From assembly GCF_000003815.2 (NCBI RefSeq), contig NC_049990.1, positions 1,727,819 to 1,791,818 on the forward strand: 64,000 bases of DNA, read 5' to 3'. Source of the stretch: Branchiostoma floridae (Eukaryota > Chordata > Leptocardii > Amphioxiformes > Branchiostomatidae). The translations under genes and the position numbers were made by a program. The notes under the pieces were generated by a model, which saw nothing but the letters and a program-made list of their open reading frames with translations, searched no databases and was not told the DNA's origin. Positions 35,986 through 45,403 of this stretch are shown one piece after another (position 1 is the stretch's first letter; every line of letters begins with the position of its first letter).

Positions 35986-37203
35986 TTTAGAGTCGGAATA
36001 GGTTTAAAGAGGATGGACTATTAGAGAAACGATATTTCCATGTTGGTCATAAGGGAGACGTGAAACTTTGATTTGAAGACTGAGTTCTGTAGAGTTAATA
36101 ATGATCTCAATGTTACAACATTTTCTGTTTGATGTAATATTTGATTTCTTCTGACATAAAGAATATTACATCATAAATTTTGTTTTCCCACTAGTATTGG
36201 ATTATGTTCGACAAATCTCATAAAGAGACTCAATGGTGGCAGAATTTATTGGGAATGATCGGGTAGTCCTGTTGTTCGGCAATCATGTTACAAATGAAAT
36301 TCGACCTTGAAACTGCAAGGTCAAGACGAGGAGAGAAATTGAGTGAGAGACAATCCTGGGATGAAGACAGACAGAAGGTGTTTGTGATCTTATTAGATAT
36401 AAGGTGTTTCAGTCAATGGTTTTGGTTGGAATTAGGAGTCAAATCAACAGTAAGAGCAATTAAATTTTGACCTGTATTTTTTGTTTAAATTCTATGATTG
36501 CAAAAAGTGTAGTCAATAGCTCAATAGAGCAAATTTGGTAAATATTGAAAGGTCTTCGTGTGCAATTAAGTGAATTTTTAGTCATAACAGGTTTTAGAAC
36601 AATGAACTTTGCTTGTTACTTGAAGCCATAAACTAATTGTCTCTGGTCATTGAAGACTCAAATCATTTAGTATGCCTTTTCTTAAATATTAGCAAGTTAA
36701 GTTTGAGAACTGGAGTTGATGTATTGAAGGAATGTAAGAAGTGTAATGTTTACCAGTGCTAGACCCAGAAAAACAACATAAATTAATCTGATACAGGAGT
36801 GAGAATTTTGTGATGGTCCCATGTAAATAGTGTTATATCCAGTCAAAGAATGTTACTATGATTTCTAACTCAAAACTCCAAAGTTGCATTTTACAGCTAG
36901 TTTAGAACATGTATAAGAGACAAGTGCAAGCAGGTTGAAAGGTCACAAAAATTGCTGATCCCAAAATCTTAAGAAGTTGAAGTGTGATGTTTAAGAATTT
37001 GATGTTACAAGTTTATTCATTATATGTACAGGTCTAAATAATTTGATGGATTTATCTCTTACTATCTTGCATGTTCACAACTATAGACATTATTGCAGTA
37101 GTTTGACAGACAGAGTCAAGATTTGGGTGTAAATTTCTTTCACATAGACTTTGTGAAAATATGGTTCAGTCTAGTGAGACTTATACTTCCTGATGCTTCT
37201 TTA
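35986..37203. other. Intergenic, no feature recognised
   Basis: AT-rich sequence. The frame at 36285-36470 has no splice or family support. Nothing else seen. Confidence 0.4.
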
Positions 37204-37652
37204 GGCCACACCAATTTAATTTCTTGGTTCACGGATTCGCTCGCTCCTATTTTTTGGGAAAAAAAATAAAAATAAAAATTACCACTCAGCAAATTTTCAC
37301 CATCAATGAAACCATTCACCAACTTTCTGGTGTAACAAATTGGCCTTCATATTATATAAGCTTCTTAAAATGTGGGTATTATTATTGCAGTCATATTTTT
37401 CATTTATGAAGAATGGGACAAACATAAAAACTGACACTACTTTTGTAATTTTAAACAAACTGGTGCTGTAACTGTACAGTAATAATGTTTTTGTACTTTT
37501 TTCAAACTGAAAACCTTTTATTCTTTGTTTTGGATTAGCCCTTACCTTTACCCCAACCATTTTACAATTTTTATTTTCATTTTTATTTCGCCCTCTCGCT
37601 CCATATTTCTTATGAAAAAATCCGTGAACCAAGAAATTAAATTGGTGTGGCC
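37204..37652. mobile_element. PIF/Harbinger-like MITE, copy 2
   Basis: Termini GGCCACACCAATTTAATTTC and mirror, flanked by TTA on both sides (37201-37203, 37653-37655). This 449-bp copy is inverted relative to 32286-32652 and shares 'aaaaataaaaattaccactc' and 'caactttctggtgtaac'. TTA is the classic Harbinger target. Confidence 0.85.
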
Positions 37653-37655
37653 TTA

Positions 37656-39507
37656 GAAACCTGGGATTGTGAAATATAATATTTGGAGCACTATACTGAA
37701 TCATAAATTAATGTGCTGTCCAAGTTTCAGCCCTTACCAAAAATTTCCTGAGCAATGGCATATATAGGTCAGTTCACCATGCTTCCCAAATCTTTCCATC
37801 CAAACTACGATCATGTTATTTAGTTGAAATTGAACAGAAATATTTGATTGGGTGCATCAAAGAAGTTACTGACTTGGCTGTACCTGTTCGCTTAATTTAT
37901 GAGCAAACCTTTGGAGTGTATGAGGTGACATGCATTGGTGCAACTGTCAATGAAAAATCTGTAGGGGGAGGGGGTAGAAGAATGAATATTAATTCTTTCT
38001 AGAAATATTGGGAAATAAGTCAACATGAATTTCATGTTTTATATAAAACTTCTCCAAAGAAATCCTTTGACCAATGCAGAATTTATGATGGTTGCAGATT
38101 TTACGTTCCATTTTTGTTTTGAAACAAATCTGTTAATACTGTTACAGTAGGTTCTGTTTAGAAAGAAAGACATGCAAGAATACCATTTGTAATATCCTTT
38201 ACTAAAAGTAAGTGGAGATTAAACTGTACAAAATCTTCAAAGTTAACCACAAATATTGTACAAACTGTCAATAATTGCACCAAAAATATTTCCCACATGT
38301 CAGCAGCTATACTATAGATTCAACTCCATACTCCATGGCACAACACTGAATGTACAAATTAGCAAGTATACCACACCTGGGTTCTAGCAAGCGTCTGTAC
38401 TCCCATCCTTCGATGGAATAATGCAGCTGGGGATGGACATAAATTTTGCCCATTCTGTCTTCTTTGATGGACAAAAAATCGGCATGTAAAAGTATGTAAA
38501 ACAGATGCCAATGAACCAAGCAGAGTGTACTACAAGCAAAATTTGCCCCTCAAGATGCAGGAAATGGCATTCAGAGGATCTAGATTTCAAACTTTACCCG
38601 GGGAATATGCCCCCGAACCCCCCAAGCATCGTCGCACCACAGGATTTTAAACTTCGAAATCCATGGGATGGCTGGCTAGAACACTGCTGTATACAATATA
38701 TAGTAGGGTATACGTATCCTGGTGCCAGAAATTCCTCTCAGCAAAGCTAAGGCAACTTACGGTATGCATATCACGTTACGCCACGCTGTGTGGGCCTAGA
38801 GCAACGTTACGGTGACTTACAGTAGCTGTTGTTTTTCCACTTGTGTCCGCTGGCTCGATGAACTATATTTATACAGATCTCTCTATTTACAAAATAAACT
38901 CCGCTTCACCAAAATGTGTCTAAATGGATTCGTTCTTTGACAATGGAGCCCATGTGTATTTGAAATGGGAAAAATGTCATGATGGTAGCTTTATCAATGG
39001 GATATTTCTCTTTTGACCTACTTACTAACCTGCTATAGTAGCCATTTGGAAACATATTAGGTTAAAATTGACTTTGCAGATTACAATTAACGTACTAGTA
39101 CATCCATGGCATATTTTTATGAGTATTAAGTAAACTCCTTTTGATACACTCAAAAATATACTGTGTCATATTATCTATCACCCTATATACAGATGTTAGC
39201 GCTTCCTGCAAGATTCTGCTAAAAAAATGTTAACTTGTCCATAAATATCTCCAATTGTGCTTCCTTTGGTTTAAAGCTTTAAATTGGCCTAAAATTCTAG
39301 AAATTTGGCAGACTTACTGGCTTTACTCCAGACCTATATTATGGCACCACTACATCCCAATTTGGCTATATTCTGAATCTCCAGGAAGTCCACTTTGCAA
39401 AGCTGCAGAAATAAGTGCCCTTGCCAATGGCAATTTGCCTTTACCAGACTTTACAGTACTTTGCATTTTGGCTACATTGTGGCAATAGTCACTATGCTCT
39501 ATCTTTG
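37656..39507. other. Intergenic, with a shared repeat fragment at 38530-38690
   Basis: The segment around 38545-38690 ('atgcaggaaatggcattcag', 'agatttcaaactttacccgg', 'gaatatgcccccgaaccccc') matches 61195-61330, an interspersed repeat tail. No gene seen otherwise. The 3' UTR of the minus-strand gene presumably extends left from 39508. Confidence 0.45.
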
Positions 39508-42500
39508 CTACAACTCATATCTGGGTGTTGCGGCCAGGTCGTCAAAGTTGAGCTCCTGAGTCCACTCGTACAGTTTGTCAGCCTCCTGCTCCCAGTCTTC
39601 CTGGTCCTCCCCAGTCATTCCCAGATACTCCTCTCTCACCATGTCTTTCAGGGGGGTGCTGCCAGGTACTGTCTCAAGACCCTGCAGGAAAGAAACAGAA
39701 GGATCAGACACTAAACATACACGAAATTTGCGTTAACAAGATTTCAAATCTCTCTGTAAAAGGAAATCCGTAATATGTTGAAGTATATAAGGCATGTAAT
39801 AGAATAGAGTCTACCCTTGAAATTTAAGAAAGTAAGTACTAATCAAAAGTAGAGTGCAGGGTAAAATTTAGTAAAGCAAAAAGAAGTAGATTCAAAACAA
39901 TGTTGGACTCCTGTCATCACTAAGTAACCATGGAAACCAAAAGAACAAATAAAAACAAACACTGCCCACCTCCTTCCCCTCCTGCTGGTAGAGTTTCCTC
40001 ATCTGTTGCGCTCGTTTCTTGGCCTGCTTCGAGCCGCGCTGCGACCTCCCCCCGCTGCTAAGTGGTCTGGGCCGGTTACGGGACTGTGCAGTAGTGCAGG
40101 GAGCAGGGGGAGGGGTTCTGGAGGGGACAGTACATTATATATGTCAGCAACATACTGTGTAGATTGGTACAGTGTTTAACAATCCTGCATTTAGACCTGC
40201 AGGTTAAAACTATTTCAGCAAACCTATTTGCCACTAGAGAACTACTACATGTAAGTAGTAATACATGTAGTAATAATGCAGGCATGTTTCATGAGCCAGT
40301 ATCTGCATCAACACCATCTCTAAATTGCAGTTACAGGCTTCAACAGAGGTCATGGTAGACCAAAGACTTCTTGGTTGAATGAATGAATGAAGTATGACAT
40401 TAAGGTGTGCTACACTTAACCAGCATAATCTATCAATGATTGTACATGGTCCCGGTGGACAGAACTGTTCAGAAACGCGGTGAGAAGACAAGCCGAATTC
40501 TAAGACCTGTGTTAGGGAATCCCAAAGCTGTATAATCAACAACTGGATACTGCTACTAACTTGTCTTATGCCAGTGTGAATCTGCTGAACAGAGCCCCTA
40601 GCAGCAGTATATTAATCAACTATGCTACCTCTCCTATGCAGTGGTAATTAATATTGTTACCTTAGTTGTGAGATGGCCTGGATGTGTTGGAGCTGGATCT
40701 CCTGTGTGATTGGTCGGGACATGAGGATGGGCAGGTCCTCCTGTAACCGTGACGACGGCGTGCCCGTGTGGTACAGGTACTCCACTATGTCGTACATGAT
40801 GCTCTGCCTGGGCAACGCTGGGGGGGGGGAAAAAGTAGCATCATTAATTGAGTGGTAAAAGTTTAATTTTAAAATGTTCTCCATAATGCAGCTATTACAT
40901 TCTCAAGATCCATGTTGCTTTCAATTACTAGTGTTGCTAGGCGACCTACTGTTGCTAGGCAACCACCTCTTAGCTTCTAAGCAACAGTTTTCTCCAGAGG
41001 TTCTCCTTGCTTCCCATGTACATTGGCGTCTTGTCAGTGTTGCTAAGATACAGCAACAGCATGTCATAGAATACTGTTGCTAGGCAACCTTATCTACTGT
41101 TGCCAGGCAACCCCATCTCACCTTCCAGTGACAGTTTCCTCCACAGGTTCTCCTTGCCCCCCATGTACGCGGGAGTTTCGTCCATGTTGCTAAGATACTG
41201 CATGTAATCCTTCATGGTGATGATGTCAATCTCATCCGTAACCCGATCCTTCTCGTGCTGGCAGGCGTCGCGGATCATCTGGTCGTAGAACTTCCGGTGG
41301 CCCATCAGACGACAGGAGTCCGCCGCGGCCTGGGGGGTTGTGGTAATGTTACATGGATTATTTCAGAATTCTGCTTATATTTTTAAAAGACATTAGACAG
41401 TGCACCATCTAAGATACATGTGCTAGTAAAAAGTTGCCACAGATAGAAATCTTTGTACAACTACCAACAAATTGACCAACAAACGTCAATGTTGCAGTTC
41501 CTATGAAACTGTTCAAAAGTATGCACCTTAAGGGACCAAGAGAGCGTGATCCATATATTCAAATTTTCTCAAACAAAACAACAAAAATAAAACACTACTG
41601 CAGTGGGTAGAATGAGACATTTCCAATACATTTCTAAGAAGCCTTAGTCAGTGTTTAAGTCCAGTAAGCTCCTTACGTTTGTGGCGGGTTTTATGACCCT
41701 CTTCCCGCTGACGTAGTTGACCCCCTGACCTCCGGTGTGGATGAAGACTTTAAAAACGATCTCAGGCGGGAAGTCACTGCCGGCAAATCTGGGGGGAGAC
41801 AGAGAATGTTTAGCAAAATATTAGAAAGAAAGGTTTCAAATGTGATTATGGCGTAGTGAGGCATGATAGCAAGGTTTGGCAGAGAAACCAAAGGTGGATT
41901 TGACTCCTCTGACAAGGCTCAAAGTTATGTTCTATAGGAAAGGCAATTTGCAGCAATTCCCTCACTTCACTCGGGTGGAGTTAAGTAGCTTTGGTATGTC
42001 CCTCGGGTAGGAGGTTAAATGGAGGTCCTGCGTTTGAGTAGAGCCTACATAGTGCACAAAACATAAAATAACCCACCACACTGAGAGACACCGAAACATA
42101 AGCCAAGAAAGGAAAACTCCCATACTACCCTATTATTCTACCAACCTGATGAAACTATTTTTGGAACCCACCAGACATATTGAAACAGTACGTAGGGGTC
42201 CTCCTCTTTGTGAGCATGACAGAAATGAACCTGACTGGTATGACCTGACCAGAGGTTACTGCAGGGTACTGACCTGAACCTGACCCTGACCTGGAAGCTG
42301 GGGTCCTTCAGAAGGTTGGCCTCCATGGGACTGACTTTCCGCAATATCTCAAATGACAGACAGTGCTCCTGTGAGGGGGTAGGGAACAGTTAAAGTTAAT
42401 TTAACTTTTAAGTAGCATGTACATCTGTATTTGATCATGCTTAGGAGTGGTGCCCATCTCCATTTCTGTAGCCCTTGGGCCACACATTTGTGCAAGCCAC

Positions 42501-44976
42501 TACAGCAGGGGGCTAGTGAGCTGGTAGTGATGTGTGTTTAAGTCCCATACTCTTCCTCATTAGTGCTGAGTGCTAAGCAGAGAAATCAGCATGTGCCATT
42601 TTTGAAAGTTTTGGGTGACTTACAGAGGGGACAGTGAGCATCACAAATTACATTTGGAATGGTACTAGAAGCTATAATGGCTCAATATATTTTCATGGTG
42701 TCCAGACCAATTTGCAGCAGAACACAGTGGTCTACTATCCATGTAAACTCCAAGCTAACCCTATGGTAGCATAGGAATTAAGATAGCATCAAAAATTAAC
42801 AGAGGAGTGAAGCCGGCCTAGGAATGTGTATGCTACCGGTGCATACACACTCCTAAGCCAGCTTCACCCTCCAATCAAGCAAAAAGCAAGCCATTGGTCA
42901 CGAAAGAGGATGGTACCCTGGCTAACTAAAAACTGGAATTTTTTAACAAATATCTTTTTAAAAGCATTACACTATGACAGAAATGAAGACACCATACATA
43001 AAGTTGTGGTTGGAAGTAAAATATAAGTACACACACACACATAATAATCCGTGACATCACACTAACTTATTTAAAACGAAAAGTTTGGAAAATGCCTTCA
43101 AACATATTGGTACACAGCTAAGAAATAGAACACAATAAATACTGACGGCTGCACAGACGGCGTGCTTGAGGAGTTTGAACATCTGTTTGTCCCGGTACGA
43201 CAGCCAGGCCCGCTCGATCACTCGTGTTGCTGTCATCCTAATGATCCTGGAGAAAATAGAAAACTGGCTTAAGAAAGTTTCTATACTTTATTACTAGTAG
43301 TAAGTTTATTACTAGTGAATTAAGACCTAACAGTGTGCAAAATACCCACTTGCACACACATTGCCTCAGAATTCAATTTTGTTCTCAATTTACTTGGAAG
43401 AAATAAATGGACTTGAGGCAGCTCCGTTTCATATCAGCCAAACATGTATGTATTGTACTTTTTTTTCAGAAATTAGTGACTTGTAGGTGGTGCAACTTGA
43501 AATTCAGTTGTGCAACCTAGTTTTTGCCCCAGGTTGCACACTGTGCAACTGCACTGTGCAACCTGGCTCAGAAAAGTATCTTGTACTCTGACCTACCATT
43601 GAAAAAAGACCATCCACAGCCAGTTTACTTTAACACTGCCATTTTTATGGATTGCCTTGCATGTGAGTAATTCTGAAGCTATTTCCAACAGGGTAGTAGT
43701 TAAGGTGTCATGATCATAGAATACATTGTTTGAAAACAGCAGCAGCATGTCTGCTGATACTGATAGGCTTGATATTGTTTTCGAGGATCATTTACAGACA
43801 AACACTTACTCATCCTCTCCCACCGATCCAGGCCTTGGTCTCTGTTTGCTGGTACGCATGTTTGCTATGATCATTCACACCCAAACAAATAAACAAACAA
43901 ATAAACAAACAAACACGTACTCATCCTCCCCCACCGATCCCGGCCTGGGACCCATGAGAAATTCGTCCGTTTGTGTTTCCGTTTGCTGGTACGCATGCTC
44001 GCTGGGGATCTTGATACTGATCTTACTCCCCCTGGGACCAGGGCTGATGCTGTGGACTGTTTCATTCTGCGGACTCCCTCCCTCCGCTCTGTTCTGCTCT
44101 TTGGCACTCTGGAATTAAAAAAGGAAATACAAACATTAACTCATAATGATAATAACAATATACAGCCTTTTTTAAATTTTTCACAGTGGTCTTATTTTCC
44201 AAGTTTCCGCTGTGGACTCGTAGTGTAAAATCATAACGTTGCAACTATGTGTTTAGCAATTCTATTGTACTGTTTCAAGCACAAGAGTTAGACACCGCAA
44301 AAGTTTGTTTTTTCTCCTACATCGAAATAAGACCACTGTGAAAGTGAATACATTTTTACCTAGTATAATACTCAACTATAATACATGACGTCACACTTTC
44401 ACAACCACCTGTAAAGTANNNNNNNNNNNNNNNNNNNNNNNNNNNNNNNNNNNNNNNNNNNNNNNNNNNNNNNNNNNNNNNNNNNNNNNNNNNNNNNNNN
44501 NNNNNNNNNNNNNNNNNNCAAATGTAAAATCGGATCAAATTTTCAATTACCACTGTTATACAATGTTCCCTGAACCGGACAACGCGCTTTCTACCATAAT
44601 TTACTATAATACACACCCTTTTTGTTGATTTGTCAGTTTCCACCCCCCACCCCCATTTTTGGTCTCTTTCTGTCCTGGCATACGTTACTTTAGGAGCAAG
44701 CAAGGCGCATGGCTTGGTTCATACAACGCTTAAAGTCACCAGAAGAATTAACACATGATATTCTAACATCGAAAAAAAAAAGGAAATGCAACCATTGGAA
44801 GGTACACAGTACCAAGAAATTACAACAAATTATTTTTGGACGCCATGACACTTTTTAGCCCAACCATCTTTTCCTTAGCAACGCGGTTTTGTGGCCTTTG
44901 TGAGACAAACAGCACCACATTTAACACCCAAACAGTCACCATTCCATCCCAAGATACCTACCATTCCTCTGGTCAT
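39508..44976 (-). CDS. CXorf58-like: CXorf58-like protein (uncharacterised, likely cilia/sperm-associated)
   Basis: Nine exons: 44962-44976, 43921-44108, 43147-43246, 42274-42368, 41677-41788, 41122-41329, 40661-40817, 39970-40117, 39508-39681. Phases 0,2,0,2,0,1,2,0 are all consistent, giving 398 aa; human CXorf58 is about 330. Recognition rests on remembered conserved blocks in the right order: RVIERAWLSYRDKQMFKLL (an IQ-like helix), EILRKVSPMEANLLKDP, FPPEIVFKVFIHT, DSCRLMGHRKFY, MKDYMQYLSNMDETPAY, GGKENLWRKL, LPRQSIMYDIVEYL and RSQRGSKQAKK. The first exon (MTRGM|GTAGGT) is the weakest part, chosen because its phase fits. The C-terminal tail is acidic (EDQEDWEQEADKLYEWTQ). The family has no established biochemical role. 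Expression in ciliated and testicular cells is typical of such genes, and the head-to-head position with IFT80 supports a ciliary guess. Confidence 0.8.
40933..41111. promoter_or_regulatory. Cluster of four RFX X-box-like palindromes
   Basis: GTTGCTAGGCGAC (40933-40945), GTTGCTAGGCAAC (40951-40963 and 41076-41088) and GTTGCCAGGCAAC (41099-41111). The last fits the X-box consensus GTNRCC-N-RGYAAC exactly with a 1-nt spacer; the others differ at one or two positions. RFX factors drive ciliary genes in animals. The cluster lies in a CXorf58-like intron about 4.3 kb from the IFT80 start. Confidence 0.5.
40986..41050 (-). pseudogene. Partial copy of CXorf58-like exon 6
   Basis: Plus-strand 'aggttctccttgc-tcccatgtac' and 'cagtgttgctaagata' copy the interior of the exon at 41122-41329 (about 41139-41200) with roughly 15 percent change. 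It keeps neither splice site. It is embedded in the X-box repeats, showing that both were duplicated together. Confidence 0.7.
43331..43590. mobile_element. Interspersed element with CAG-NNN-CAAAATAC termini, copy 2
   Basis: Starts CAGTGTGCAAAATACCC and ends GTATCTTGTACTCTG. It shares 'tttacttggaagaaat', 'gcaacttgaaattcagttgt' and 'ccaggttgcacactgtgcaa' with 14921-15244. Left and right flanks both show ACCTA, a possible partial target duplication. Confidence 0.6.
43808..43862 (-). pseudogene. Partial copy of CXorf58-like exon 2 (3' edge plus donor)
   Basis: The minus strand repeats the last about 55 nt of exon 43921-44108, including GGATCGGTGGGAGAGGATGA and a donor GTAAGT stronger than the true GTACGT. 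It lacks about 25 nt of the exon and has no evident acceptor. If an upstream acceptor existed it would be an alternative exon end; more likely inert. Confidence 0.7.
44181..44342. mobile_element. Small foldback element
   Basis: CACAGTGGTCTTATTTT at 44181-44197 is mirrored by AAATAAGACCACTGTG at about 44325-44340. The interior is not coding. It lies in intron 1 of the CXorf58-like gene beside the sequencing gap. Confidence 0.55.
44419..44518. other. Assembly gap (100 N)
   Basis: Exactly 100 undetermined bases, a conventional size for a gap of unknown length. It lies in the modelled intron 1 of the CXorf58-like gene, about 900 bp from the IFT80 start, so exons or regulatory sites there could be missing. 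Confidence 0.99.
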
Positions 44977-45403
44977 CCCGGGAAAACGACAAAAGTGTGG
45001 AAATCTGTCGTGTTTTTGTGAAAAGTGATCAGTCGGTCAGGAAAGCCATTGTTTATAAGCTACGACCTTCGACCTTTTAGAGATTCAGGTCACGTGACTA
45101 AGCAAGAACGTAAAACCTGTTTTATTCATGTTTCCTTGGTTCCTTGCCAAACAGACTGAATTTGTATAATAGCAATAATACTGTTATTGACTTTTAGGTA
45201 AAGGAAGATTTGTGTTCAGTCAGAAAAGAAGCAAAATCGTCAATTCTCGTTTAAGGCTACACGAGAGTTGGCGAGACTGTGCGAGACTTTGGGTACATTC
45301 CAGGCCCGTTCTCAGAGCGCGGTTCTTTCAGTGTTTTCTATCCGGACATCGGGAAGTTTCTGCGACTTTTCACACATCTGCGCTGTCCCTGGAACCTGCA
45401 AAC
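44869..45403. promoter_or_regulatory. Divergent IFT80 / CXorf58-like promoter
   Basis: The two start codons (44976 minus, 45404 plus) are about 430 bp apart. The interval contains the palindrome GTCACGTGAC at 45089-45098, a USF/MITF/TFEB-type E-box. A right X-box half (AGCAAC, 44877-44882, preceded by TTTTCC with a 2-nt gap) lies just inside the minus gene. No TATA box stands out. Shared regulation by ciliogenic factors is inference. Confidence 0.55.

Noticed and set aside
44356-44703. 115-codon minus-strand frame
   Set aside because: Runs through 100 undetermined bases; no evidence for the joined frame, and the phase-compatible first exon at 44962-44976 fits better.
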